DNA of 64,000 bases from an uncultured Chlorobiaceae bacterium (GCA_903820085.1 CAIJGA010000021.1:1-64000), one strand, 5' to 3'; counted from the stretch's first letter, positions 16,984 through 30,500 are shown. Made by a program: numbers and translations. Notes: generated by a model from the sequence alone, not told the origin.

Positions 16984-19900
16984 AGAGCTCCAATTCTGCA
17001 AGCGGCGTTTCGGGAGCTTCTTCGAGCGCCTTGACCAGTATCTCAAGGGCCGATTGCATGATGCTGCAAATCCATTCAGGATCAATCGATGCGTCAATCT
17101 GTACAGTCAGTTCAAGTCCCTCGCTATAATCATCTATGGAGAGAGTGACCGGATAATTGGTTTCTCCTTCACTATGCCTGAGCAGTTCAACTCCTTCAAG
17201 GTGGAAAGCCGTATCATTTTTTCGGTCTGTATGCCGATAGTTCAGCAGTGATGTAAAGAGCGGTGCCGAGGCTGGAACCGCACTGCAGCGCTGAGCCATG
17301 CTGAGTGATGCATATTCGTGACGTATGAGCGCAACAAGGCGATGCTGGGTCAGTCGAAGAGCTTCGGCAACCGGTTGCGCATCGCATGTCAGGCGAATGG
17401 GGAGCGTGTTGATAAAGATGCCGACGGCCCGCTCAACTCCGGCTCCTCCATGCATGCGTCCTGTCAGTACGGTGCCGAAAACAATATCCTTTTGACCGCA
17501 GCAGCGGGAAAGGAGGATTGCCCAGGCAAGATGGCAGATGGCGGCCGGCGTCGCACTGCAGTGACGAGCCGCTCGGCGAAGCCGGAGTGTTAAATCATTT
17601 GACAGCACCTTGTGCGACTCCACGATTGTTGAACCGTCACCGTTTACATCAAGCAGTCCGAATGGAGCGGTAGGGTTTTTAATATCACCCAGCATTTCCC
17701 GGAAAAACGGTTCAGAACTCCCCGATGTATTTCTATTGTGTTGTCGGGCAATGAAATTGCGGAAGGGTACCGGCGGCAAGAGCCTCCCGGCATCATCATC
17801 AAGGTGTGCCGTAATTTCATCAAGCACAACCTTCAGCGTCGTATAATCCATAATCAGATGGTGTGTGCAAAGAACCATCAGCCAGCGATCGCCAGTTTCA
17901 GTAACTGCTGTCTTGATAAGGGGTGCAGCTGCAAGATTGAATTGATTGCTGTGGTGCATAAGTTGATCGGCAACTGCCCCATGCTCCGGATTCATATAAA
18001 GAATCTTAAACGGAACAGAGGCATTGCGCCATACTACCTGAACCGGTTCCGGTAATGTGCCCCACACAAATGCGGTGCGGAGCATGTCATGACGGTCAAC
18101 AACCGCCTGCATTGCGGATATGAATGCCTCTACACGAGCAAATGAGTCAAAGGAGAAGAGATGACGACTCTCGTAGGAGTCACCATTACCCTGTAGTTGA
18201 GCGTGAAAATAGATCCCTTCCTGGAGCGGCGTGAGCGGATAGATATCTTTCAGGTTAGAGTTCCCGCCTTCGACAAAAGAGAGGATGTGATCAATCTCCA
18301 TCTGAGAGAGCTCAATCAACGGCAAAAGATCGGGCGTAATGGTTTTTGTTTCCGGAAGAAGAGGGTTCACTGGAACAGGCTGAGTTGGCTCGCACTCTTT
18401 ACCGTACGCTCTGATTCGCTCAGCAAGAAGTGCGGGTGTTGGCGCCTCGAATATCCAGCGGACGGGGATGGTCATACCGGTAGCACCATGCAGAAGCACC
18501 GTCAGCCGGGCTGCGGTGAGCGACTCTCCTCCGATATCAAAAAAGTTATCATGAATGCTGCAACTCTTTTGTGCGAGCGCGGTGGCCCAGAGCCTGACCA
18601 GAAGCTCTTCAACAGAATCACGCGGGGCTGTTGAGTGTTCTGAAATAGTGGGCTCCGGCTCAGGGAGTGACTTACGGTCAATCTTCCCGTTTGCAGTTAA
18701 CGGCATTGAATCCAGAAAGAGAAACGATGTCGGAATCATGTAATAAGGAAGCGTTCGCCGCAGATCTGCTTTCAGCTCAGCGATTGAAGGGGGCGTGCCT
18801 GCTGCAACAAGCCAGGCGGTAAGAGCTAATTGACCGAATGCATCTTTTCGGCCACTGACCACAGCAGAGCGTATTGACGAATTGGCGGTGAGTGCCGACT
18901 CAATTTCGCCGGGTTCTATGCGAAAGCCGCGAATTTTGAGCTGGTGATCAAGCCTGCCGAGAAATTCAAGATTACCGTCCGGGCGGTAACGGACAAGATC
19001 CCCGGTTTTATAGAGACGTGCGCCGGGTTCTGTGGAGAATGGATCGGGAATGAATTTTTCGGCAGTAAGCTCGGGCCTGTTGAGGTATCCGCAGGCCACG
19101 CCAATACCTCCTATATAGAGCTCTCCGGCGATGCCTCCAGGTACCGGCTGCAGGTTTTTATCTAGCAGATAGAGCCGGGTGTTGGCTATAGGGCGCCCTA
19201 TAGGAAGAGGCTTGTCATGAGAGATATCTTCATGCCGGCACTCTGCAATTGTTGTGCACACTGTTGCCTCGGTCGGTCCGTATCCGTTGAAGAATCGACA
19301 TCCTTTTGACCAGAATGCAGCAAGTGGGGGAGGGCAGGGTTCACCTGCAACAACCAGCGCTTCGAGGGCAGGCAGCTCTCTTTGCGGGAGCAGGGCAAGA
19401 GCTGTCGGAGGCAGGGTGAGGTGGGTGATGGCAGCATCATCAAGATAGTGCAGCAGAGCGAGTCCCGGAGTGCGTTGATCTTCATCGGGTATGTGCAGTT
19501 CAGCTCCAGAGCAGAGAGCTATAGCTATCTCCGAGAGTGATGCGTCAAAGCTGAAAGAGGCGAACTGAAGTATCCTGCTTTTTGCCTTTACTCCAAAGGC
19601 GCTGATCTGGGCTATCGTCATATTGCCAATGCCGCGATGCGAAACGGCCACACCCTTGGGAGTGCCGGTAGAGCCTGAAGTGTAGATGATGTAGGCGAGT
19701 TGCTCCGCGGAAACTTCCAGATTCGGGTTGACGTCGGGCTCTCCGGCAACCGCCGGCTCTTTGTCAAGGCAGAGTGTCGGCGGTGCAGAGAGAGGCAGTC
19801 GTTCGAGAAGCGACTTCCGGGTGATGACCAGTTCAGCATCGGAATCTTCAAGCATAAACGAAATACGTTCCGAGGGATAGGATGAATCAAGAGGAAGAAA

Positions 19901-21526
19901 GGGCCGGGCTGCCTTGAGTACAGCCATGAATGCAACAATCATCTCCGCTGATCGATCAAGCATGATGGCAATCGGCCTCTTTTCACCTCCACCTTGTGCA
20001 ATAAGCAGATGCGCCAGTTGATTGGCTTTTTTGTTGAGTTCACCATAACTCATAACCCTCTTCTGAAAGACTATTGCCGCAGCTCCGGGGTTTTCTGCTG
20101 CCTGCAATTCAAACATCTGATGAAGTGATTTTTCCGGGAGGGGCGAAGCGGTATTGTTCCGGTTAATGAGCAGCTCCTCTTTTTCATCAGGAGGGAGGAG
20201 ATCGAACCGGCTGATCTTCATGTCGGGATTGGCGAGAACCTCATCAATCAAATGCATCAACCGTTTTTCAAGGAGCTCCATCTCCGGTGCGTCAAAATAG
20301 GCATGGTTGTAGGCGAACTCCAGCACTATATCCCTGTTTGCGCTAAAATCAAGCACAAATATTGCAAGCGGAATCTGTTCAAAATCGTGAACGAGCGAAG
20401 CGCTCTCTGTGGCACAAGCCGGTCCGAACGCGAAGGAGTAATCCTGTTTTTCCCAGGAGAACGCCAGATCGAAGAGTCTTTTCCTGCCTCTCTGCAACGC
20501 TCCTGACTGACGGACGATTTCGCTTAGGGGGAGGCCCTGATGACGATAGCTCCTGCGCAGCGTTCCGGAGACAGCCTTGATAAGTTCGGTAAAGCTGATA
20601 TCACGCCCATAGCTGAATCGTACCGGAATAATAGCGACAAACTGGCCTATGGTTTCCCTGAAGATGGGTGAACTCCGGTTTGCCATCGGAACTCCCATGA
20701 CACACTCATCCTGATCCGCGACCCTTGTGAAATAGAGATAGAGAATTCCTATCAGAAAATGGAAGAGCGATACCGAATGCAATCGGGCAAACCGCTCGGC
20801 TCTCTCATATTGAGTTCGAGGCATGTATCCGGTATGAACCGATCCGGGTATGACCTCTGTGCTGCCGCCTTGTAGGTTTGATGGAGAAAAGAGCGGTTCG
20901 GGAAACGGGTTGAATGTTTCCCGCCAGTATTGACGGTTGGCTTCAAGCCGCTCAGGATCAACGGGGCGTGCGTCGTCAAGGAGAAACTGCTGATATGAGT
21001 ATTCCTGCCTGAAGGGAAGTGTGCGACCCTGCAACAGGGCATTGTAATGAGCCGCAACCCGATTGATAACCAGAGTCATAGCATGGCCATCAACAGCGAG
21101 ATGGTAAAAGAGATATTGCCAGATATAGCTTTTATCCGAAAGCTTGTAAATGGTATAGCGAAAAAACGGCTCCTCAAAGATCCGGAACGGCCTGTTGTGA
21201 GCCTTTCGGATGTGGCTGAGAGCTCTCTTTCGGGGCTCAATCGCATCAGAAAAGTCAACAATTGTGAGATTGACATCTTCCATTTCGGGGAACGACTGGA
21301 AAGGAGCGCCATCTCGCTCTATCAGGACCATGCGTAGCGCGTCGTTCTCCTCAGCAGTCAGCATGATCGCCGTCCGGAAGAGGCCGAGGTCGAGCTCTCC
21401 CTGAAGGAAGCTGTAGCCGCCTACGTTGTAAATCGGAGTATCCGGATAGAGAGTCTGGTCGAACCAGATTTCACGCTGAACAGATGCGAGTGGATAATAG
21501 ATGGGATTGCCGGATTTCATCATCAT
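16877..21526 (-). CDS. NRPS, C-A-T-C
   Basis: The 1549 residues hold C1 (about 10-450, active-site motif YHLAVDG at 143, first His replaced by Tyr), an A domain (about 475-960; A3 motif near 617), a carrier domain (Ser in GGESL near 1000) and C2 (about 1065-1510, opening 'YPLTPLQEGIYFH', motif HHLIMDY near 1225). My alignment to GrsA gives the specificity code DASTVAGVCK, one step from a known Tyr code, so an aromatic residue is likely. The C2 opening resembles the DCL type, which condenses after a D-residue. The protein ends some 28 residues after 'LELFTPEEKQ', where another A domain usually begins. Its start overlaps the upstream gene (ATGA). Confidence 0.93.
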   Translation of the reverse strand: MMMKSGNPIYYPLASVQREIWFDQTLYPDTPIYNVGGYSFLQGELDLGLFRTAIMLTAEENDALRMVLIERDGAPFQSFPEMEDVNLTIVDFSDAIEPRKRALSHIRKAHNRPFRIFEEPFFRYTIYKLSDKSYIWQYLFYHLAVDGHAMTLVINRVAAHYNALLQGRTLPFRQEYSYQQFLLDDARPVDPERLEANRQYWRETFNPFPEPLFSPSNLQGGSTEVIPGSVHTGYMPRTQYERAERFARLHSVSLFHFLIGILYLYFTRVADQDECVMGVPMANRSSPIFRETIGQFVAIIPVRFSYGRDISFTELIKAVSGTLRRSYRHQGLPLSEIVRQSGALQRGRKRLFDLAFSWEKQDYSFAFGPACATESASLVHDFEQIPLAIFVLDFSANRDIVLEFAYNHAYFDAPEMELLEKRLMHLIDEVLANPDMKISRFDLLPPDEKEELLINRNNTASPLPEKSLHQMFELQAAENPGAAAIVFQKRVMSYGELNKKANQLAHLLIAQGGGEKRPIAIMLDRSAEMIVAFMAVLKAARPFLPLDSSYPSERISFMLEDSDAELVITRKSLLERLPLSAPPTLCLDKEPAVAGEPDVNPNLEVSAEQLAYIIYTSGSTGTPKGVAVSHRGIGNMTIAQISAFGVKAKSRILQFASFSFDASLSEIAIALCSGAELHIPDEDQRTPGLALLHYLDDAAITHLTLPPTALALLPQRELPALEALVVAGEPCPPPLAAFWSKGCRFFNGYGPTEATVCTTIAECRHEDISHDKPLPIGRPIANTRLYLLDKNLQPVPGGIAGELYIGGIGVACGYLNRPELTAEKFIPDPFSTEPGARLYKTGDLVRYRPDGNLEFLGRLDHQLKIRGFRIEPGEIESALTANSSIRSAVVSGRKDAFGQLALTAWLVAAGTPPSIAELKADLRRTLPYYMIPTSFLFLDSMPLTANGKIDRKSLPEPEPTISEHSTAPRDSVEELLVRLWATALAQKSCSIHDNFFDIGGESLTAARLTVLLHGATGMTIPVRWIFEAPTPALLAERIRAYGKECEPTQPVPVNPLLPETKTITPDLLPLIELSQMEIDHILSFVEGGNSNLKDIYPLTPLQEGIYFHAQLQGNGDSYESRHLFSFDSFARVEAFISAMQAVVDRHDMLRTAFVWGTLPEPVQVVWRNASVPFKILYMNPEHGAVADQLMHHSNQFNLAAAPLIKTAVTETGDRWLMVLCTHHLIMDYTTLKVVLDEITAHLDDDAGRLLPPVPFRNFIARQHNRNTSGSSEPFFREMLGDIKNPTAPFGLLDVNGDGSTIVESHKVLSNDLTLRLRRAARHCSATPAAICHLAWAILLSRCCGQKDIVFGTVLTGRMHGGAGVERAVGIFINTLPIRLTCDAQPVAEALRLTQHRLVALIRHEYASLSMAQRCSAVPASAPLFTSLLNYRHTDRKNDTAFHLEGVELLRHSEGETNYPVTLSIDDYSEGLELTVQIDASIDPEWICSIMQSALEILVKALEEAPETPLAELELFTPEEKQTLPFHRPIDTSQPQITNATNHQRECGTL

Positions 21527-24500
21527 GGCTCTTCTCTCCCGGACTCAGTTGTTTTAAGGCTTTCGGCACACAGATGTTTTGCTAACTGAATATAATAGGA
21601 GATCCAGCGTTCAACGGTACCGGCATCAAGAATATCTGTATCGTATTCAACCATCAGTACGCTTCTCTCCTCCTGCTCTACATAGAAGAGGAGCAGGTCG
21701 TGCTTGGCGGTGGGGGTGTAGATGACTTCATCAAGTGAACGGGCAAAAGAGTCACTGATTTCAGGTGCAGGAGGAAATATATTGTCAGGATCGACCGGCT
21801 CAAATCGCTGATACTCAAACACGACATTGATCAGCGGCTGACGATTGCCGGACCGTTTCGGGGCAAGGTCGCGAACCATGGAGTCAAAGGGGTATTCTCG
21901 ATGTGCCAGAGCACCCATAAGCATTTCGTGAACCTCGCCAAGCAGTGTGCTGAACTCACTCTCCCGGTCAAGGCGGATGCGTATCGGCAGAACATTGACA
22001 AAAAATCCGATCAGACCTTCCAGTTCGGTATGGTCGCGACCTGCAACACCCATACCGATCACCATTTCACTCTGACGGGTAAGACGATAGAGAAGGGTAG
22101 CAAAAAGGGTCAACCCGACTGAAGCCATACTTACACCGCTCTGAATGGCAAACCGCTGCAGAGCTCTTGCCGTCTCGGGCGGGAACTCCATTTTGATTGT
22201 GGCACCTCTGTTTGCAGGAATTTCCGGAAGCGGGCGATCGCAGGGGATTTCGATCCGTTCCGGAGCCCCTTTCAGGGTATTGAGCCACCAGCGGGCACTC
22301 TCTGACCAGTCACGGGTACGCTGCCAGAGGGCATAATCGCGAATCGATATCGGCAGCGGAGAAAAAACTGGACTCGTTCCATGAAGAGCCGCCTGGTAAG
22401 CAATCTTCAGTTCACTCAAAAAAATACGGGATGACCAGCCGTCATGAACAATGTGATGGGTAATGAGAAGTATAAGTGTCTGTTCTTTGCTGAGACGGAT
22501 TATTCTGATTCTCAAAAGTGGCGGCCGGGCAAGATTAAAGGGTTTTGCAACCTCTTTTTGTGTCAGGAGAAGGGCTTCAAAAAAGGGGTCGGAATATTGG
22601 CTTAGATCATCTTCGTTCCATTCAAGGTTGATCTCCTGTGGATCTGCAATCCGGCGTATGATCACGCCATCGCACTCTTCAAATCCTGTACGGAGGGCTT
22701 CGTGCCGCTTGACAAGCTCAACAATAGCTTTATGCAGTGCCTTCGAAACAAACTCCTCCCCGGTACGGAAAAAGAAGGTCATATTGTAGGCTGCAGAACT
22801 GGCATCAATGGAGTTAACCATATAGAGGCGCTCTTCTGCATGACTTGCAAAAGGAAATGCTGCATTGTCGGCAACAGGAATAGTGCCTCCGGCATCATCT
22901 CTATGGCTTTCAGCATCAATGCGGGCGGCAAGTCCGGCTATGGTGGGAGTTGTAAAAAAATCGCTTATCGAAAGCCTGACGCCTGAAAGCTGTGCAATCC
23001 GGTTGATTGCGCGGATGATGATGAGACTGTGACCGCCAAGATCAAGAAAGCTGATATTTCGATCCTTGACAGGACGATTGAAGATTTCTGAAAAAAGTTC
23101 AGCTACCATCTTTTCACTATCACCCGCGGGCAATCCCGTTGATGAAGTGCTTACATCTTTCAGCAACGCTCCATTTTGGGCTTCCATGTCAAGAAGTTTG
23201 CGGTCAAGCTTGCCATTGGAATTGACGGGCAGGCGGGCGACACTGATGAAGCGGGCAGGAACCATGTATGATGGGATGCGCTGCATGAGCCAGGAGCGGA
23301 GTTCAATTGCCTCTGGCGTCTTCCCCTTCAATACCAGACAGGCAACAAGCTCCCCGGCATCCTTTCTGAAAAGTACCGCACCGCCTGCTATTGAGGGGTG
23401 ACGACAGAGCGCATCTTCAATCTCACCGAGTTCAATGCGAAAACCTCTGAGTTTGATCTGGGTGTCCCTGCGGCCCCCGATTTCAAGTACGCCATCCACT
23501 CTCCACCGTCCAATATCACCGGTCCGGTAGCAGTACTGGCCATCCTGAGTTGTAAAAAAGCTGGCGGCAGTTTGCTCCGGCCGATTCTGATAACCATCGG
23601 CAACACCTTTGCCTCCGTTTATGATTTCACCCCAGATACCGATCGGAACAACCTGGTCTCTTTTGTCATAAACCATGACTGTCGTAAGCGGGATTGGCTT
23701 GCCGATCGGTATTGCCTGACCTTGCAGATCCCCGGGAGTTACAAGATGAGTAGTCGTAAAGGTTGTGTTTTCGGTAGGACCGTATACGTTGTAAAACTCT
23801 GTTTGGGGTGCGGCTTCCGCAGCCCTCTTCAGAAGTTCGGGATTCATTAACTCGCCTCCTGCAAGCACTTTATGCACTGAGAAGAAGCTCTCCGGCATCG
23901 TCTCGGCCTGACGGTGGAACAACCCGGTTGCCATGGCCATAATAGTGATATTACGGCATGTTATTTCGGCAGCAAAAGCTGCAGGGTCAAGCAGAACGTT
24001 GCGGTCGATAACGCAAAGCTCGGCACCATTCAACAGCGCTCCCCACAAGTCAAACGTTGAGATGTCAAAAGCGAGGGATGAAACCAGCATCATCCGGTCT
24101 TCATTGCCAATCTCTATATAATCCTGATTTACCGTAAGGCGGATTATGCCGCGCTCAAAAACCCTGACGCCTTTAGGCTGACCTGTAGAGCCGGAGGTGT
24201 ACATGAGATAGGCAAGCAAATCCTCTCTGCGTTCAAACACTGCACCTGGAGAGGAGCTCATGAGAGCCAGTTTTTCGGACTCTACCATCAGCCGTTTATT
24301 CGGGACCCGACCATCATTATTGCTCTCTTTATCCTCACACTCAGTCAGATCGGCTTCATCAATGACTTTGCGGCCAGCAGCGTCGGCAATCACCATACGA
24401 CAATCTGCATCGGCAAGAATCAGGGCAATACGAAGCGCCGGAAATGAGGTGTCGAGCGGCAGATAGCAGGCGCCGAGCGCATTGATTGCAAGTATTATGG

Positions 24501-27500
24501 CAACAGCGGAACAGCTTCGTTCGATATGCATCGCGATAATGTCGCCTTCACAAACGCCTTCACGGGCAAGGTATTGGGCAATACCTTCGGCACGGCAGAG
24601 CAGTTCAGTGTAGCTGAGTCTTTCGGATTTATCACTGATAGCTATGGCGCTGCTGCGCTCTTTTGCCTTTGATGCAAAACAGGCAAAAAGATTCAGTGGT
24701 TCCGGTTGCGGGGTATCACTGCCTCGTCCAGCCTTCTCAAGCCACTCTCTCTCCCAAGCTGCAAGCAGGGGGAGTGTAGACAGTTGCTTTTCACCTTCAG
24801 AGCTGACAAGAGCATCAAGCAGGCATATGAAATGCTCTCCCATGCGTTCGATCCTGTCGCGATCATATATGGCGCTGTAGTATTCGCAGGTAACACTTAT
24901 CCCTGCAGGAAGGTCGCGGATGAAGATTGAGAGGTCATTTTTTCCGTTACCACGCTCAACACCAAGGATGCGGAACGCATCCTTGCCCTCATCGTCAGCC
25001 TCATATCCCTTGCTTTCGCTGAAGTTCATGTATGAGAGAGTCACTTCAGAAAGAAGCGTCCGTTCAGGGGCGGCCTGTGGCGCAATCGCTTCAAGCAGCA
25101 TGCCGAGAGGACATGCCCTGTTGCGCATTGCTTCTGAAACCTCACGGTGGAGACGCCTGATGAAGCTATCGACCGACTCCTCCTCTGCAATTGAAATACG
25201 CAAAGGAATAAGCGAGACCATCATGCCGGGTATTGAGGCGGCTCCAACACTCTCTCTTGCATCTACGGGAACTGAAATGACCAGATCATCACTGCTGCTG
25301 TAGCGGGCAAAGAGCGAGGCCCATGCAGAGAGCACTACGGTAAAGGGCGTTGTTGCGTGTGCCGATGCGAAAAGGCGCAGAGCATCGACACTCTTTTGCG
25401 GCAGAGTAAATGCAACGCTTCCGCACTCCCAGGTGTGATATGCCGGTCGAGGCCGGTCAGAAGGGAGGTCAAGAACAGGCAGTGGCAACGAGTTATAGCG
25501 CTCTATCCAGTACTGTTTAGCAGTATCAAAAGCTTCGACACCTTCCCCCCTCCGGCTCCACCATGCGTAATCCTTGAACTGCAGGGGGAGTGGCGGCAGA
25601 GTTTTTCCCCCATAAAGCTGCGCAAGATCACCGATCAGCAATTCAAGACTCAAACCGTCAGCAAGAGCGTGGTGAATATCGAAAAAGAGGGATTGGGGAG
25701 TTCCGTTCTCTCTCTCAATCAGTTCGAAGCGTACCGGAGGTTCGGCCTCAAGGTCAAAAGGCTTAACCCTGCTCCTCCAGAACTGAGCTGTAACTTTTTC
25801 TGTAGGACGAATGCTGCTTAACTGCAGCGGCACTTCCGGGAGTATCTCCATCTCGGGTTCACTCTTTTCGAAAGAGAAACGGGTGCGGAGAATTTCGTGA
25901 CGGCATATGAGTGAGCGCAGGGCGCTTTCCAGTCGATCCCGGTCGCAGTCGGAGGGCAGTGAGATGATGTTGGGAAGGTTATAGGCAATACTATTTTCAG
26001 CTGCCATCTGAGCTTGAATGAGCGCAAGCTGCTCCCGGCTTACCGGATAACGGTTTTCAGCCGGCGCTGGAGTGAGCTTGTGACTGCTGCGCGAACCTTC
26101 ACCCGTCGTTGCGGCCTCGGCCTGAGTGCGCAGCCTTTCTGCAAGCCTGCCGACCGTGGCGGACTCAACGAGATCAGTGTATGAGAGAGGGTGACCAAGC
26201 TCTTTGACAATGCGGTCAACAATATCGATTCCCGACATCGAATCACCTCCAAGCGAGTAGAAATCATCATCGGACTCGACACTCTCATATCCCAATATCT
26301 CTGCCCAGATTTGTGCCAGAGCTTTTTCAAGCATTTTCGGCTGCTCCTGACTATCAGGTATCTCTTTGACCCTCTCTACGGGATTTTTGTCATAGAGGAG
26401 TGTGACCTGTGAAGCTCCTGCACCAAGAGCCATCCGCCAGTAACGGACAACCTCATCAGGCGAAAGGCTGTACTCTGCGAGTTTCCCTTCAAGTATGCGT
26501 GCCGCCATGCCGACCTCTCCGACCTGGCACCAGTCGATGGTGAGTGCCGGTCGTCCTTCGCTCTGTCGCCACCTGGCGAAAGCGTCAAGAAAGAGGTTTG
26601 CGGCGCTATAGGCTCCTGTTCCGGCTCGGCTCTCAATAGCGGTAAGTGATCCGGAGAGAACAAAAGCCTCTACCGGGTCATTTCGCGTCAGATAATCGAG
26701 ATTGCGCGCACCCTCAACCTTGGGTGCTGTTGCCATGGAAAAAGTCCCGGGAGTTTCGTTTACGAGAATATGGCTGTCAACGAGGCCTGCAAGGTGAACA
26801 ACTGCCGTAATGGGCCCCAGTGTTGAGCGTACTTCATCAAGCACCAGGGAGAGCTCTTCAAGCCTGCTGACATCTATCTGCCAGTGACGAACGGTGATTC
26901 CCAGGGCAGCGAGAGCCTCCAGAAGTTCAAGACGTTTCAGCGCATCGCTCTCATTGCCCGCAGCAAGTTCACGGCGTGAGAGCAGTGCAAGCGAAACTGC
27001 TCCTCTACAGGAGAACTCTTCTGCAAGCAGCAGCGCAAGCCCGCCAGTGCCGCCGCTTACTACACAGCAGCCGGAGGTTGGCCATATTGATTTTGTTGCA
27101 GCACTATCTGCCCGAAGTGGCTCAAAAATCCTTTTCCGACGTTTTCCGGTGTTGTCGATAAGAATAGGCGAATGCTCACTCAATTCGAAAGCTTCAAACT
27201 CCTGAAAGAGAGGCTCCAGCGGAGCACCTTTTTGAATTTCGACGTACCGTGTCGAAAGCATTGGCTCTTCATATCCAGCAACCATAACAAGAGCGGCCAT
27301 AAGTGCTGTATCCGGCCCTGGAATGGGCGCATTCTGAGTGATATCGAGTGCAAAGGCTCCCTCTCCGGCAGCAAGAAGCTGAAGAGGGTGGCGCAGATGA
27401 GCCATGAGCGGGCGAAGAACATTCAGGGTACGCAGGCCGATATCCTCACCGGGGCCCGGAACAAAAAGAAGATGGCGTACACTGCCTTCTTTTATCAGGG

Positions 27501-30500
27501 AAAGAACCTCCTCTGTAACTGCTGAAGAGCTGCATGAAGCAATTTGAGCTCTCCTGAAGAGGGGGTGAGAGGCAATTCGCTGCCAGAGTTCACCTTCGCC
27601 GATCAGAGCAATTGGCGGAAGCGAAGAGAGTACGGAATCTACGGGATCATTAATCCACACAGGCAGAGAGGGTATCACTGGCACCTTTATCACACTCTTT
27701 TTCTCATTTGCCCGGAGTGCAGTCGGCGCGAAATGCAGCCCTCTGAACGATATCGAGAGCTCCTGGCTCTCCATGTCGTAGAGTTTGACATCAGCCATGA
27801 TTCCTCCATCCTCGAGAAGCCTTCTTTCGGCAGAGGCAAAGATTTTTTCCGGAAGGGGCTGGAAGAGCAGTATCTCGGAGCAACTTGCCGGAACAAGGCC
27901 TGGCAGGTCAAGCACAATGCTGACCGCTCTATCGAGAACTCCCGGATGGAAACTCTGCAGATTCCGCTCTTCATGATCACATAAAGGGAGCTGAAGGAGA
28001 GCAGAAAACTTGTTTTCGCAACCTCCTCTTGCGAGGAGTGCACTCCATCGTGAACTGACCCTGACATCTCCCTCCGGTTCATCAGCCATGTCAGGGTCAG
28101 CCGTAAGCTCAAGAGCCTTCAGCCTGATCTCTTCAGCCTCTTCAGCACTCACAGCAGGAAAGTGCGTGAGATTGGACAATCTTGCTTCGACAAATGTTTT
28201 CCAGCCTCCATCAACCATTCGTCCCCCAAGATTGGCTTGCTGAAAGCCGTCATCACAGTTTGTAACAAGGATACTGAGACTGCCGGGCTGTATCTGTGGA
28301 GTTTGAAGGGGGCGAATCCATGAGAGTTCCCTGATGGCAAAGGGAGAGAACTTCCCCTCACCGCTCTCTTCCTCTGAATAAACAAAGGCAAGAAGAGGAA
28401 CGATACCCATACCTACGAGAGTGGGAACTCCATCAAGAAGATGTTCGGCTGCAGGCCAGAACTCTGCAGCGTGGAGGTTTAGCGGATAACGGATTCCTTC
28501 CGGAGTATCGGTAGGGAGGAGAAAAAAAGTCTGATTTCTGTCGCGATGCGGTTTTTGGCTGACTATACGGGGAGGTCGGCAGGTGATTCGCTGCAGGGGG
28601 GCGGCTGAAAGGTGAAGTCGTCCGGGCTGAAGCTGCAGAGGGAGCTGGAGCCGTGCCCCCTCAAGAAATGCCTGTGCCGCCATTCTGGCTGATGCCTCAT
28701 CACTTTGGAGAGCCACGGCCTGCAAGGCGGGCTGTAATCTCTCTTTGCGCCCGATTCTGCCGCAAAGGTGCCGTTCATCGCTATTTGTCGATTGTGACGC
28801 CTCAAGTGCCGCGAGCAGCTCGTCGCGATCACGAAACCAGATTGCAAGGCGCTCGGTAAGGGAGTCGCGACCGCTGTTGAGGGTATAGGCAATATCAAGA
28901 GGCCGGTAATGGAGGTTTGAATGAATCTCCTTCACGAGCGTGGCGACATAGGTATTGAGCAGTGATGTTGTTGCCGCTGAAAGCCCGATTACCATCCATC
29001 CTGCGCCGGGAGCATCGGGATTGCTCTTTTCGGGAGGAGGCGCTTCAATGACGGCGTGAACATTGATGCCGCTCAGTCCGAAAGAGCTCACCCCGGCACG
29101 TCGAGGCGTACCAAGGTCTGGAAGAGAGATCAGCCGGGTGCTGACCCGTACAGGAGAGTCGTCAAAATTGATACGGGGATTGGCTCGATTGAAAAAAGGC
29201 TGCGGAGGTGCCTGATCGTTTTTCAGGCAGAGAACCGCACGAAGCAGCCCCAGTGCGCCTGCACAGGCGTCAAGATGGCCGTAATTGCCTTTTCCTGAAC
29301 CGATCAGAGCAAAACCTGTTTTAGTGTTTTCACCTTTGAATGCAAGACGAATGCCCTCTATTTCCACTGGATCGCCAAGATGAGTGCCGGTCCCGTGTGC
29401 CTCGATATAGGAGATGGAGGAGAGTGGGACTCCGGCTTTTGCCGCAGCTGCGATAATCACCTCTGACTGTGCCGCTGGATTGGGGGCGGCTATTCCGCTT
29501 GAAGCTCCGTCCTGGTTGATGGCAGTACCGAGTATAACAGCATGAACCGGATCGCGGTCACGCTTTGCCTGCTCCAGGGTTTTTAAAAAAAAGAGAACAG
29601 AACCCTCTCCGGAACCGGTACCGTCAGCACTCTCGTCAAAAGCATGGGTACGGGCAGTCGAAGATTCGATTGTGAAGCGTGTATCAGCAGATGGCGGGAT
29701 CAAAATCAGTTTCGCACCGCCGGCAAGTGCAGCGCTGCACTCCTTGTTCAGAAGCGACTGGCAGGCAAGATGCACGGCCGTCAGTGAAGAAGAGCATGCC
29801 GTATCAACTACAGTAGCCGGACCCCGCCAGTTGTGTATAAAAGAGAGACGGGTAGCTATATTTGAGGGGACATTATTGATGAAGATCTGTTCTGCCCTTT
29901 CCGGCAGAACCTTCAAGGCATACTCTGTCCAGGTTGAACCTCCGCCAGCTGCTGCAAATACACCGATTTTTTCATTATCGAGCGCCCTGCCGCCATATCC
30001 GGCGTTTTCAAGAGCCATAAGAGCGGTCTCAAAAAAAAGCCTCTGCTCGGGATGCACAAGGGCGGCATCTGCCGGAGAGATTCGAAACCGTTCAGGATCA
30101 AAATCAAGTATATCGTCAAGCCATGCGGCCTCACGAAACCGCTCCGGAAGAGTGTCGCCCAGAGTATTGATCATATCACGGGTATCTTCAAGGCGTTTTG
30201 GAGAGATGGTGGCAACACGGTCAGCACCACTCGAAACATCTTCCCAGCAGCTCTGGAGTGTTCCTGCGCCCGGAATACGGAGACCAATACCTACAATAGC
30301 TATATGAGTAGATTTTATTTCGGCTTTATCATCTTTTTGCACGCTCTCGTGATGCTGCTCCTGTTCAGTTTTTTCCATGATGCAGCGCGCCTGGGCAGCG
30401 ATGGTGACAACCGAAAAGAGCCTCGCCACACTGAAAACCCCGGGCCATTCTGCGGCAAGTTTTTCATGCAGACGAACAAGTAACAGAGAGTTGCCCCCTG

